Positions 16,549-26,612 of a stretch of 64,000 nt of DNA are shown here, piece after piece (position 1 is the first letter of the stretch; every line of letters starts with the position of its first letter). Below the pieces are notes generated by a model, which searched no databases, had not been told where the DNA came from, and saw only the letters and a list, made by a program, of their open reading frames with translations. A program made the translations under genes and the position numbers. The stretch is from Pannonibacter phragmitetus_B. Its GTDB lineage: Bacteria; Pseudomonadota; Alphaproteobacteria; Rhizobiales; Stappiaceae. Where the stretch lies: the NCBI RefSeq assembly GCF_050510895.1, contig NZ_JBNINT010000001.1, forward strand, positions 4,340,001 to 4,404,000, in the 5' to 3' direction.

Positions 16549-17244
16549 ATGCTGAGCGTTGAAAAGATTGATCTTCACTATGGCGCGGCTCAGGCGCTCA
16601 AAGGCGTATCCATTGAGGCGGAGGCGGGCAAGGTGACCTGCCTGATGGGCCGCAACGGCGTCGGCAAGACCTCGACATTGCGTGCCATCGCGGGCCAGCA
16701 GCCGGTCAGCGGTGGGCGCATCCTGTGGCAGGGACAGGATATCTCGCGCCTTGCGCCCCATGCCCGGGCACGGCTTGGCATTGCCGTCGTGCCCCAGGGC
16801 CGCGAGATCTTTCCGCTTCTGAGCGTGAAGGAGAATCTGGAAACCGGCTATGCCCCGCTCGCCCGCCGCGACCGGACCATCCCGGAGACCATTTTCGAGC
16901 TGTTTCCGGTGTTGAAGGACATGCTGGCACGCCGGGGCGGTGATCTGTCCGGCGGGCAGCAGCAGCAGCTGGCCATCGCCCGCGCTCTCGTCATGCGGCC
17001 GAAGCTTCTGGTGCTGGACGAGCCGACCGAAGGCATCCAGCCGTCCATCATCAAGGACATTGGCCGGGCGATCGAGTGGCTGCGCGATCAGGGCACCATG
17101 GCGATCATTCTGGTGGAGCAGTATTTCGAATTTGCCCGCGACCTTGCCGACCGTTTTGCTGTGATGGACCGGGGTGAGGTGGTGATGGCGGGGCTGCGCA
17201 GCGAGTTGGACGAAACGGAGGTGCGCCGTCACCTGACGGTCTAG
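16549..17244 (+). CDS. urtE: Urea ABC transporter ATP-binding protein UrtE
   Basis: A 231-residue ABC ATPase: Walker A GRNGVGKTSTLRAIAGQQP, signature DLSGGQQQQLAIARALVMRP, Walker B LLVLDEPTEGIQPSIIKDIG, switch VEQYFEFARDLADRF. The GRNGVGKT walker and EGIQPSII are typical of UrtE. I chose ATG 16549, with GGAG eight bases upstream, over the in-frame ATG at 16537. It completes the urea importer; a repeat-filled gap separates it from urtD. Confidence 0.95.
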   Translation: MLSVEKIDLHYGAAQALKGVSIEAEAGKVTCLMGRNGVGKTSTLRAIAGQQPVSGGRILWQGQDISRLAPHARARLGIAVVPQGREIFPLLSVKENLETGYAPLARRDRTIPETIFELFPVLKDMLARRGGDLSGGQQQQLAIARALVMRPKLLVLDEPTEGIQPSIIKDIGRAIEWLRDQGTMAIILVEQYFEFARDLADRFAVMDRGEVVMAGLRSELDETEVRRHLTV

Positions 17245-17382
17245 TCTTGCAATCCGGTCTACTTGAAACTGGTAGAGCTGGTGTGGCCCGGCATAAGAAT
17301 TACGCTGTTCTGCGTTTCAAGGTCACGCTGTTGACACGCTTTGTCCTAAACTCGGTCCGATTCGGTATTCGGGGAGACTGGG

Positions 17383-20302
17383 ATGAAGCGGCTTGTGATC
17401 GGGGCAGGCATCGTGGCTGTGCTCATGGCATCTGCTGTGGTCATCGTGCCCATGGTGCTGCCGAAAGATGCCATCAAGGCACGGGTGATCCAGGAGGTGG
17501 AGGCCGCCTCCGGCCTGCGTCTGCGCATTGACGGCCCGGTATCCATTTCCCTTCTGCCGGCGTTTCATCTCAGCGCGGAAGATGTCGGGCTGTCCGGTGA
17601 GGCCGGCGCCCGGGGTGTCGAATTTGCCCGTGCGGGTTCCATTTCCTTCGAACTTGGCTGGGGAGCTCTTTTCGGCGGCGCCATTCAGGTCACCGGCATT
17701 GCCCTTGAAACACCGGAGTTCAACCTTCTGGTCGATGGTGAAGGCCGCACATCCTGGGCGCCACGCAAGCCGATGAAACGCATCGAGGGCGTCTTTACCC
17801 AGTTCGAAAGCAAGGGCGGCGAGCAGCCAGCGCCAGCGCCCGCTCAGACACTTCCTGACGGTGCGCCGCAGGAAGCGCGGGACCTGGGTGCGCTGGCCCG
17901 TGTCGGCTTCGACGACGTTCAGATTCGCGGCGGGCGCCTTGTCTATGCGGACGAGCGTAGCGGGACGCGGCAGGAACTGGCCGATATCAACGGTCGTTTC
18001 ACGATGCCCGGGCTTGATAAGCAGGCTGATCTGGATGTCAGCGCCATCTGGAATGGCCAATCCGTTCTGCTCGACGCACAGGTGGCGAGCCTCCTGAAAC
18101 TTGTGGCCGGAGAGACGGCCGCAATCGATCTGATGGCCAAGGCGGGCGGGGTGACAGTCAACGTGGAGGGCGGGCTCGGCCTGTCGCCGCTGGCTGTGGA
18201 TCTGGCTGTAGACGGCAAGGCCGATTCTCTGGCTGCCATTACGGCGCTTTCCGGCGCCGAAGGTGCGCAGGACAGTGGCGAAGTCTCGCTCGCGGGCCGT
18301 GTCGCAGGCGATACGCGCCAGATTGTCCTGCAGGATGGAATGGCAGCCCTTGGTGCGCTCAAACTTGCGCTGTCTCTCAATGCGGACCTGACCGGGAATG
18401 CCCCTCGTATTGAAGGGCGTGTCCAGTCTTCGGGCGGCAGCTTGCAGGATGCGCTGAGGCTGGCAAACCTCTCCTTCCCGGCCACGGGTGAGTTTGGCAC
18501 GGATCTGCGCTTTGCCGCTTCAGGGGCGGATGCGCCCTCTCTGCTGGGGTCGCTGGAACTGTCTGGCCTTGTCTCGGTCGCGGGCGGCACGGTCACCGGC
18601 CTTGATCTTGCCGCTGCCACGGGCGGCGATGAAAGCGCCAACCAGATCAGCGGCATCAATGCCAAGGTGAGTTTCGACGGGCTGGACAAACCTGTCACCG
18701 TCTCTGGCGGACTGAGCTGGCGGGGAGAGGCCTTCGCCCTGAAGGGGGCTGCCACCCCGGCCATTCTGCTGGCAGGTCTTCCGGCTCCCGTTGATATCCG
18801 TCTGGAAGGTGCCAAGGGGGCGCCGGGTTCGAGGGCTCTGCTTCATTGTCCGGCGGCGTTGACGGCTCGGTCTTCGTGGAAACGAAGAGCCTGCGCAACC
18901 TGTTGTCCTGGCTGGGCCGTCCGCTTGCGCCGGGCGCAGGCCTTGGCCCGTTCCGGGTGGCGGGTGCGTTTGCCGCCGGGGACAATAGGGTGTCCTTCCG
19001 CAATACGGCCTTCACGCTGGACGGCATCAGCGGCAGCGGTGAGGGCAGTCTCGTCTTCGGGGCGGTTCCGAAACTGACGGCTTCGCTCGTGCTCGAAAGC
19101 CTGCCGCTTGATCCCTATCTCGGCACGGGCCCGGCGCAGGCACCTGCCAATGCCAAACCCGCTGGAGGTGCTGCAGCACCGTCTGGCGGCGCCAAGGCCG
19201 CGAAGGGCTGGAGTAATGCTCCGGTCGATTTCGGCGGACTTGCCGCCTTTGATGCCGATCTGACGCTGACGGCCAAGTCGATCAACTGGGACAGATTCAA
19301 GCTCGGTAATAGCGCCCTCAAAGTGGTCATTGCCGATGGCGTTCTGAACGCAGATCTGCAGCAGGTCTCGCTTTATGGCGGCGAAGGCAAGGGGACGCTG
19401 ACGGTCGAAGGCGGCAACCGCCAGCCGCAGATCCGATCTGCCTTCACCCTGTCCAAGGTCGGGGCACGTGATCTGCTGCGCGATGCCACGGGTATTTCCT
19501 GGCTCGATGGTTCGGGCTTTTTCTCCTATGACATCAACACGCGCGGCAGCAGCGAAGCGGAATTGATTGGCAATCTTGGCGGTGAAGCGAAGGTTGAGGT
19601 TCTCAACGGTGCCATTCTCGGGGTCAACCTTCCGGATATGGTGCGTAATGTTGCGTCCCGCACGCTGCTGGGCTGGCAGCAGTCCAGCGAGGCGCGGACC
19701 GATTTCACCACGCTGACTGCCTCCTTCCAGATCAGTAATGGCGTTGCCGTCAACCAGGATCTTGCACTGGCCGGTCCGCTGATCCAGATGACGGGCAGCG
19801 GCACCACCGACATGCCGGGCCGGATGCTCGATTGGCGGGTGGAGCCGCAGATCGTCCCCAGCCTTCAGGGCATTGCGCCGACACCGCGGGCCAAGGGGAA
19901 TCCAAGACGATGGCTGCGCTCGGCGTGCCGGTCGTTATCCGGGGCTCCTGGGACCGGCCGCAGATCTACCCGGATATTCAGGGCATTCTGGAGAACCCGC
20001 AGGCAGCTTATGAACAGTTGCAGCAGGTGGGCGGCGAACTGGTGCAGCTTCTCAAGGTCAAGCCGGATGAGGCGCTGGGAACTGTTGCCAATGACCTCAT
20101 CAGCCAGACCTCTGGCGGCAAGGTGCAGATCGATGTGCAGAAGGTTCTGGATGGCGAGGTCAGTGACCAGAGCGTGCTGAAGGCTCTGGAGCAGGGCTTC
20201 GGGCTGCCGTCCGGCTTCCTGGGGTCGTCGGGGCCGGGCGTGCCGGAAGGGCGCGAGGTGCTCCCGGAAGAGCCGGGTTCGGAATCCCAGCCTCAGCCTT
20301 GA
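17383..20302 (+). CDS. AsmA family protein (two frameshifts)
   Basis: About 973 residues after two single-base restorations, at the G runs 18816-18820 and 19895-19898. An N-terminal membrane anchor (LVIGAGIVAVLMASAVVIVPMVL) is followed by the AsmA motif IKARVIQEVEAASGLRLRIDGPVSISLLPAFHLSAEDVGLS. The long beta-rich body with many repeats ends in the AsmA_2 region (GTLTVEGGNRQPQIRSAFTLSKVGARDLLRDATGISWLDGSG and VPVVIRGSWDRPQIYPD). Members are thought to act in phospholipid or outer-membrane homeostasis as bridge-like proteins. GGGGAG precedes the ATG. It stands alone after the urt operon. Confidence 0.88.
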
Positions 20303-20318
20303 GGAAATAAAAGCGGCG

Positions 20319-20927
20319 TCAGCTGGCTGCGGCAGGCAGGCCAAGGGCCCTGCGCATAGAGGCAAGGCTGTCCTCCAGCCTGCCGGAATTGTCGATGCGG
20401 ATGACGCCGGGCACGTTTGGCATGTCGATGTCGGCCCGGCTGAGGCGGCGGCTGATCTCTTCCCGGCTTTCGCGTCCGCGCGCCGCCAGCCGCCCGGCCA
20501 GCACGTCGATGGGTGCGGTGACCAGCAGGATGATCAGCGAGGCGTATTTCCGGCGCGCCTGATTGAGGATCTGGCGTGAGCCATTGGCGATCACCGTGTG
20601 ACCGGCGCGGATGCCGTCATCAATGCTCTCCGGCAGGATATAGCCAAGGCCATGCGCCTCCCAGGCAAGGGCAACACGGCCCTTGCTGCAAAGGGAGTTG
20701 AACTCGGCGCTGCTGATGGAATCATGATCTTCCGTCGCCCCGTCTTTCGTCCGGGTGATGAGGCGCCGTGCGAAGATGTAGGCTGGATCGCCTTCAAGGC
20801 TGTCTCGCAGGGCATTCATCAGCGTATCCTTGCCCGCGCCGCTGGGGCCAACCACCAGCACCAGCCTGCCCGGCCCGAGCATGGCCGTACCGCCATCTGT
20901 CTGATGCTGTTGTATCCCGCTGTTCAT
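20319..20927 (-). CDS. phnN: Ribose 1,5-bisphosphate phosphokinase PhnN
   Basis: About 202 residues of guanylate-kinase fold. The P-loop is LVVGPSGAGKDTLMNALR; FARRLITRTKDGATEDHDSISSAEF and ALAWEAHGLGYILP are typical PhnN segments. It phosphorylates ribose 1,5-bisphosphate to PRPP, salvaging the ribose left by carbon-phosphorus lyase. The ATG at 20927 has GGAG upstream; a shorter start at 20882 (MLGPGRL) is possible. It lies 44 bases after phnM in the same direction. Confidence 0.9.
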   Translation of the reverse strand: MNSGIQQHQTDGGTAMLGPGRLVLVVGPSGAGKDTLMNALRDSLEGDPAYIFARRLITRTKDGATEDHDSISSAEFNSLCSKGRVALAWEAHGLGYILPESIDDGIRAGHTVIANGSRQILNQARRKYASLIILLVTAPIDVLAGRLAARGRESREEISRRLSRADIDMPNVPGVIRIDNSGRLEDSLASMRRALGLPAAAS

Positions 20928-20970
20928 TGCATGCTCCGTAAATGGCCCGGCTGTGTGTGGTCCGCCAGCC

Positions 20971-22116
20971 TCAGGCGACGCGCCGTCCCTCGCGCCAGAC
21001 GCCGCGCACAACCGGCACATTGCCTACCAGCCGCACCTGCACCAGATCGGCCCTGAGACCCGTCTCCAGGCGGCCGCGGTCGGCAAGGCCTGCCATCCGC
21101 GCCGGGGTGGCTGTCACCATCGCCATCGCCTGCGGCAGCGAGATGCCCTCGACCTCTCCTGCAAGATGGAACGCGGCCTGCAGCATGGACACGGGCACAT
21201 AGTCGGAGGAAATGATGTCGAGGCAGCCGTCCTCGGCCAGTGCCTTTGCGGAAATGTTGCCGGAGTGAGAGCCGCCGCGCACCACATTCGGCCCGCCCAT
21301 CAGCACGCCCATGCCGGCCGCGTGGGAGGCGCGGGCGGCTTCAAGCGTGGTCGGGAACTCGGCAATGCCGGTGCCGAGGCTGACGGCCTCGTCCACATGC
21401 GCCACGGTTGCATCGTCGTGGCTGGCCAGAAGGATGCCGCGCTCACGGGCGGAAGCTGCCAGCAGCTTGCGGTGCTGCGGGGCATTCTTGTCCGCAACGG
21501 CCTGCCGCATGGCAATGTAGGCTTCCATCTGTTCTTCGGTGAAGTTCTTCTTTGTCTGGTAGTAGACGCGGTACATCTCGATGGAAACGAACTGCCGCTG
21601 ACCGGGCGTGTGGTCCATCAGCGACATGAGCCGCACGCGTGCATCCTTGCTGAAATGCTCATAGGCGGTCATCACGTCCGGGGCTGAAACCTCACAACGC
21701 AGATGGATAAAATGTTCGGCACGCAGGCGTTTTTCCGACTGTGCGCTTTCGATCGCGCCAGCGAGTGCGCGCATGTCGTCCACATTCAGTTCCGCTTCCG
21801 CATCCATGCCGACGCGCAGGGCATCAAACACCGTGGTGATGCCGGCGCAGGCAATCTGAGCGTCATGGGCCTGCACCGCGGAAACCGGATTCCAGCGCAC
21901 CTTGGGCCGTGGAGAGTAGTGCGTTTCCAGATGGTCCGTGTGCAGTTCCACCAATCCGGGGATCAGGAAGTCGCCCTCGCAATCATGCCCATGAGCCGGG
22001 AGGCCGCCGTCATCTATGGCGCTGATCGTGCCGCTCTTCACCTCCAGGCTGCCGGTGATGACACTGTCAGGCAGAACGAGGCGGGCGTTGGTGAAGCTGT
22101 GCGTGATGTTTGTCAT
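20971..22116 (-). CDS. phnM: Alpha-D-ribose 1-methylphosphonate 5-triphosphate diphosphatase
   Basis: A 381-residue amidohydrolase-fold enzyme of the carbon-phosphorus lyase pathway; it removes pyrophosphate before C-P bond cleavage. The metal motif is GLVELHTDHLETHYSPRPKVRW; further PhnM marks are LMSLMDHTPGQRQF, LLASHDDATVAHV, GAPNVVRGGSHSGN-like MGGPNVVRGGSHSGN, and DIISSDYVPVSMLQAAF. The length matches E. coli PhnM. The start overlaps the end of the DUF1045 gene (ATGA), so the two are coupled. Confidence 0.95.
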   Translation of the reverse strand: MTNITHSFTNARLVLPDSVITGSLEVKSGTISAIDDGGLPAHGHDCEGDFLIPGLVELHTDHLETHYSPRPKVRWNPVSAVQAHDAQIACAGITTVFDALRVGMDAEAELNVDDMRALAGAIESAQSEKRLRAEHFIHLRCEVSAPDVMTAYEHFSKDARVRLMSLMDHTPGQRQFVSIEMYRVYYQTKKNFTEEQMEAYIAMRQAVADKNAPQHRKLLAASARERGILLASHDDATVAHVDEAVSLGTGIAEFPTTLEAARASHAAGMGVLMGGPNVVRGGSHSGNISAKALAEDGCLDIISSDYVPVSMLQAAFHLAGEVEGISLPQAMAMVTATPARMAGLADRGRLETGLRADLVQVRLVGNVPVVRGVWREGRRVA

Positions 22117-22865
22117 TGTCTCGGGCTCCCGGCGGAAACGGGTATTTGGCGCAGGTTGGGGTCTTGCGGGCCTGTGGATCCCGTGAGGGGCAGGATTTCG
22201 ACGGCTCGGAATGGCGCGCCGCGTTCTGGCTCGGCAAAAAGACCAAGGCTGGCAATCTGATGGGGGCGGTCCGTCACCCCGGCAAAGTGATCCATGGCAG
22301 CCGCTTCAAGGGCAGACATGGTGCTGTCCTCTTCCAGCTTCCCCGAAAGGGTCATGTGAAAGCGGAATTCCTCGAAAACATACGGATAGCCCCAGACCTG
22401 CAGGAGCTCCTGCTGGCTGGGTGAGAGGTTTGCGGCAAGACGGCGGGCCATGTCGGCTTCGCTCAGCGGTGCCCGGAAGGGTTCAAAAGCCTCGACACAG
22501 GCTGCGGCGAAGCCATTGAGATCAGCGCTTGCAGGCTGTGGGGTCAATGCCAGAAAGCGGCCAAGCCGGGTGACGGAAAGACCGGGAATGGTGAAGAGAG
22601 CCGCATGGCTGCAAAAGCTGCGGAACGCAACGCGCAGCGCCTGTTCGTCAGCCCCGGCGGCAAGGGAAAACGGCGCCTTCAAAGTGCCGTGAAAGCCGTA
22701 GCGGCGCGGGTCCGCCGTCAGGGTGGCCAGATCCTCAACCGTGAGGCCGGGTATCTCTGGCTGAGGCAAGGCCTTGCCGTCTACCGCGTCGCGTCCAAGC
22801 CACGCGGCACCGAGCCGGGTCAAAGGACTGTCTGCGGGGGCAGTGTAGTAGATAGCGTAACGCAT
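22113..22865 (-). CDS. DUF1045 phosphonate-metabolism protein (2H phosphoesterase-like)
   Basis: About 250 residues. Starts MRYAIYYTAPADSPLTRLGAAWLGRD, the standard opening of the DUF1045 family found in phn operons. Two HxT motifs, RYGFHGTLKAPF and FRFHMTLSGKLE, indicate a 2H phosphoesterase fold. Some relatives act as cyclic ribose phosphate phosphodiesterases in the C-P lyase pathway (family knowledge); this is not proved here. ATG 22865 was preferred to the upstream start at 22916 on homology. Confidence 0.85.
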   Translation of the reverse strand: MRYAIYYTAPADSPLTRLGAAWLGRDAVDGKALPQPEIPGLTVEDLATLTADPRRYGFHGTLKAPFSLAAGADEQALRVAFRSFCSHAALFTIPGLSVTRLGRFLALTPQPASADLNGFAAACVEAFEPFRAPLSEADMARRLAANLSPSQQELLQVWGYPYVFEEFRFHMTLSGKLEEDSTMSALEAAAMDHFAGVTDRPHQIASLGLFAEPERGAPFRAVEILPLTGSTGPQDPNLRQIPVSAGSPRQ

Positions 22866-22945
22866 CGGGGAAGGCCGTCTTGTCTCAAGAATCGGAGGGC
22901 TGGATAAAAGAAGCAATGGCCAGAACTAAGGCTGGCGCATGTAGG

Positions 22946-23386
22946 CTATGTGACAGAGATGTTGCCGTCCTCAGCTCCGGTGTGGCGTGCATAGGCGGCG
23001 AGCCGCTCCTCCAATGTGCCGGAGTGAAGCTCGAACAGATGGTTGTCTTCGTCATAGAAGTACACCGACCGGCCCTCACCGGCAATGCGGGGCCGAGGCG
23101 GCCTGACGTCAAGCCCAAGGCTGCGGATGCGCTCCATTGCTGGCTCGATCTCCGCATCATCCACCTTGAAGGCGATGTGATTGTAGCTGCGCTCTGGCAG
23201 GCTTTCGCCTTGCATGACGGCGATCCATATATCCCCGGATACAAAGAATTTCTCCGCAGATAACGAAAATCCAGCGCCGCGACTGCAGTAAACCTCGTTG
23301 AGGCCAAGGACCTCCGTGAGGATTCGGGCCATTTTTGTGATGTCACGGCAGATAAAAGTCATGTGGGAAACGCCTTGAATCGCCAT
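22946..23386 (-). CDS. fosX: FosX-type fosfomycin resistance hydrolase (VOC superfamily)
   Basis: A 146-residue vicinal-oxygen-chelate enzyme. From memory it aligns end to end with Listeria and Mesorhizobium FosX: start GVSHMTFICRDITKMARIL, metal ligands His8, His70 (YNHIAFKVDD) and Glu119 (HLFELHSGTLEERL). Glu45 in SAEKFFV matches the general base that lets FosX add water to fosfomycin; thiol-transferring FosA and FosB lack this role. It is first in the DUF1045-phnM-phnN run, as FosX is in Mesorhizobium phn operons, so its natural job may be in phosphonate metabolism. Eight to ten extra residues end the protein. Confidence 0.85.
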   Translation of the reverse strand: MAIQGVSHMTFICRDITKMARILTEVLGLNEVYCSRGAGFSLSAEKFFVSGDIWIAVMQGESLPERSYNHIAFKVDDAEIEPAMERIRSLGLDVRPPRPRIAGEGRSVYFYDEDNHLFELHSGTLEERLAAYARHTGAEDGNISVT

Positions 23387-23601
23387 GGATCAGATTCCTG
23401 TTTGCGCATACAGTCAATGCGCGTATATTTTTGCAAGGTTGTCCCATAGGTTGCCTTGGATCAACTTGCTTTTCACCGCGTCATAAGTAATTACTGCAAT
23501 GCCCTGCCGGACGGGTAAGGGCTGATGAGTGTTTGTTGAATTTGTCTACTTGTATACATTGAGCTGAGCGGCAAAGCAACGCCGTGGCAAGGGGGCGCTG
23601 A
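23387..23601. other. Divergent promoter region of the phosphonate genes
   Basis: This 215-base spacer between fosX and phnF is AT-richer than its surroundings. It contains the inverted repeat at 23543-23558. It should hold the promoters for both directions. Confidence 0.55.
23543..23558. promoter_or_regulatory. Candidate PhnF operator
   Basis: TGTCTAC-TT-GTATACA is an inverted repeat with one mismatch, 43 bases upstream of the phnF start. The TGTATAC-type half sites suit a GntR/HutC regulator, so PhnF probably represses both itself and the fosX-phnN run. The regulator assignment is inferred. Confidence 0.5.
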
Positions 23602-24334
23602 ATGACCGGGTTTGGACCGCTGGACCGGGGAACAGGGATTGCCGTCTGGCGTCAGATAGCCGAGTGGATCCGCACTGAGGCGGCCGCTGGCAGGTTCGTG
23701 TCAGGCATGCAGTTGCCGCCAGAAATGGAGCTGGCAGCCCGATTCGGCGTGAACCGGCATACGGTCCGGCGCGCTATTTCGGTGCTGACGCATGAAGGAC
23801 TGCTTCGAGCAGATCAGGGGCGTGGAACCTTCTTTGCGGGGCGTTCAGTCAGCTATCCGATCTCACGGCAGACGCGGTTCTCCGAAATTCTGGCCGGGCA
23901 AGGCCACGCGCCGGGCGGACGCCTGACGGGAGCGGGTGTAGAGGGGGCGAATGAACTCCTTGCTGCGAGACTGGAAGTGCCGGCTGGAACACCTCTGCAG
24001 CGGATAGAGACCTTGCGGATGTCAGGGGATGTGCCGGTTTTGGCTGGCACAAGCTGGTGTGAACTGGCCCGGTTTCCTGGCCTTGCTGCTGATTTCGCAG
24101 AGACAGGCTCCTTCACCCAGTGTTTCACCAGGGCAGGGCTTGGGGGTATGTCCGCCGCGAAACACGGGTCTATGCTGAACGCGCCACGGTTGAAGACGCC
24201 CGGCAGCTGGGAATTGATTTCGGCTCGCCCGTGATGGTGATGGAAGTGATCAATGACGATCCGGGGGCAGTCCGGTGCAATATGCCCGCAGCCGTGTAGC
24301 TGCAGACCGGATGGAGCTGGTGGTGCGCAGCTGA
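23602..24334 (+). CDS. phnF: GntR/HutC-family phosphonate regulator PhnF (two frameshifts)
   Basis: About 244 residues. The winged helix is WRQIAEWIRTEAAAGRFVSGMQLPPEMELAARFGVNRHTVRRAISVLTHEGLLRADQGRGTFF; a UTRA ligand domain follows. The frame breaks at the G runs 24142-24146 and 24263-24267. One G at each joins FTRAGLGG to YVRRETRVYAERATVEDARQ and then MEVINDDPGG to SPVQYARSRVAADRMELVVRS, the expected PhnF end, for exactly 245 codons. The restored stop at 24332-24334 touches the convergent CHAD gene stop. Confidence 0.88.
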
Positions 24335-25901
24335 TCAGTTCTTCTTGCGGGTCCAGCAGGGCTTTGCCTTGCTGGCTTCCTTCCAGCCGCTGCGGGCCTC
24401 GGGCCAGGCTGTCCGGGCCTGCGCTTCATGCCATCCAAGGACGAAACCCGACGCCGCGGCAAGGGAGGCCGCCCGCACTGTCTTTCCGGAGCCAGGAGAG
24501 AGAGGCCAGCCGTTCGGCCATGGCGACATCGTTGAGATAGCCGAAGACGTCCTGCAGCTTTCTAAGCTGCTTGAGGAAGGTCTTGCGCGCTTCGCTGGGG
24601 AACAGGCTGGCGAAAAACTCCAAGCCATAACGGAACTTTTTCAGAGCCTTGCGCATGTCGTGCCGCTCGGTCCGCGACAGCGTGTCAAGCCGCCGGCCAT
24701 AACTCTGCACCTTGCGCCAGCGTTTGCCTATTGCTTCGCTGGCAAAGAAAATAACAGGTTCGCCGAGCTGCTCCGCCTGACGCGTATCCTCTTCTTTACG
24801 CCAGCCCGCCGTCTCACAGTAGCTGCCAATTTCCAGCAGGAAGCTGTTGAAGACCGTGCTTGCCAGTTCCGTTTTCAGGCCCTGCCGCGCAGCCTGCCGG
24901 TCCTTGCCAAGCTGTTCCAGCAGCAGCGGAATGTTGATGCCCTCCGGAGCATGGGATGCGAGAGGGGCGGTGATCTCATCGCTCAGCACATCGAGATCGC
25001 GCAGGGCCCCGGCTGCGGCAGCAAAGCGGCTTGCCTGCAGGTCCAGTGCGCCGGTGCGGCGCGGATCAAGGACCGGGCGGAACAGCTTGAAAGCGGTACG
25101 CAGCCGCCGGAACCCAATGCGCAACTGATGCGGGCCCTCGTTGTCCGTGCTGGTCAGGCAGACCATGCGGGCGGCCGAAATCTGGTCGATGCAGGAGCGC
25201 AGGATATGCTGATAGGCGTCTTCCACACTCATCGTGGCGGCAAGGCTGATGGCGCCGGGTTTGCTTGGGGCCTCGTCTTGCCGGATGAACAGCCGGTAGC
25301 CGCGCTCTGCCTTGCTCATCGGCGAAAAACGGAAGGCATGGCTGCCCGTCAGCGCCAGTGCGGCCTCATAAAGCGGCGCGATACCCCCGGATTTGAGCTC
25401 CAGCTCCAGCTCGTAAAGGGGCTGGCGTTTGTCTCCGGCAACAATCTCGCCTATGTCCAGCGCTGCTTCGATGATGGTGCCATCTTCCCGCGTGAGGTCG
25501 CGCTGGGTGCGTTGCATCACCGTCTCGAAACAGGGAACAAGCTCCGCCCCGCCGGTGCAGTCCGCGATCTGGCGGCGGATATCGTCATCGGCGACCTGAT
25601 CCAGCTGGAACTGCGGACCGCTGACGTCTGTCTCGATCTCGATGGGGGAGGACAGGCCACCCGAAAGCGGCTTGCCGAGTTTGACCGTCTGGATCCAGCG
25701 CCGCCCGGATTTGCGCACCCGCGCGGCAATCTTGGCCTTGTGCAGCCGAAGATCCGCCGTGTCGAAATAGATCGACGTGAGTTGCTTTGTTGAGGGTGTG
25801 CCGGAGGAAAATCCTGTGACAGCCCCGGAGAACTTCAGGTCCTCCGCTGCGCGAGGTTCAAGCTCGAGCTTGAGTTCGACTTCCTTGTCCGGCGTGCTCA
25901 T
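24335..25901 (-). CDS. CYTH and CHAD domain protein (frameshifted)
   Basis: About 521 residues. The N-terminal CYTH domain opens with EVELKLEL (the ExExK triphosphate-tunnel motif, Glu7-Glu9-Lys11) and continues to about residue 205 (IYFDTADLRLHKAKIAARVRKSG). The C-terminal CHAD domain has helices with conserved His/Arg (PHQLRIGFRRLRTAFKLF, RHDMRKALKKFRYGLEFF), thought to bind polyphosphate. The end is frameshifted near 24470-24485: the true C-terminus GFVLGWHEAQARTAWPEARSGWKEASKAKPCW lies in another frame. Here the shift needs one base removed or two added, unlike the other breaks in the window. It is likely an inorganic triphosphatase. Confidence 0.88.
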
Positions 25902-25960
25902 GGCAAAATTACTAACCTGCCGGAAGTTTAGAGTCGACTGCTTTCAGAAGGCCGCCCCGC

Positions 25961-26458
25961 TCATCCGCGTCCGAACAGGCGGCCGATGCGAGCGCTCACC
26001 TTCATCAGGAAGGAAACGGTCCAGGGCATGGGCCGGCGGTTGAAGGCAATCTTGCGCACATAGACCGGCACATGCCAGACAGCGCGGGTGCCTGCTGGAA
26101 ACAGCATGCTGACACCGGGCCGGCCTTCATAGGTGTTGCCCGCCTCGTCCGTGATGTGCACTTCGCCTTCAAGGAAGAGCACGGTTTCATCCCAGAAAAA
26201 GTGCCAGTGGAACGTGCCGGCGGTGCACTCCCAGTGGTCGGTCGAGGACCAGCCGTTGGTGCCGGTAGACAGGCTGGCAAGCCGGGCTTGCGGGGTGCCC
26301 TCGATGATCCACTCCCGCCGGATCGGCGCGCTGCGCATGGCGGCAGTGTTGAGTGCCGCGTAGCGGAAGGCGGGCGTCGAGCCGCCCATCTGCGTCATCT
26401 GGGGTGCTGCTTCCCCGTCCTGGGGCTTGCCGATGTTACCATTTTCAATCAGTGCCAT
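25961..26458 (-). CDS. Cupin-domain protein
   Basis: About 165 residues. A single cupin barrel is visible: GWSSTDHWECTAGTFHWHFFWDETVLFLEGEVHITDEAG, then RPGVSMLFPAGTRAVWHVPVYVRKIAF. This matches the EutQ/ureidoglycine-aminohydrolase-like cupin group (DUF861-like). FHWHFFWDE supplies likely metal ligands. ATG 26458 (MALIENGN) was preferred over the longer frame. The substrate is unknown. Confidence 0.7.
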   Translation of the reverse strand: MALIENGNIGKPQDGEAAPQMTQMGGSTPAFRYAALNTAAMRSAPIRREWIIEGTPQARLASLSTGTNGWSSTDHWECTAGTFHWHFFWDETVLFLEGEVHITDEAGNTYEGRPGVSMLFPAGTRAVWHVPVYVRKIAFNRRPMPWTVSFLMKVSARIGRLFGRG

Positions 26459-26612
26459 GATGCCCAGCCTTCTCCTGCCCGGCGGCGCCTCTTTGCCTGC
26501 GGGCACCTGCCGTTGGTGGCGTTATGTCACAGGCTGTATTGCCGCGCGGTTTAACCGCAGATCTGCACCGTCTGGAATTTGCAAATGCGGTTAACTGCCG
26601 GTGACTGGCTGA

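Noticed and set aside
24345..25793. A 482-codon open frame on the plus strand
   Set aside because: Antisense to the CYTH-CHAD gene, which carries recognisable domains in the other direction.
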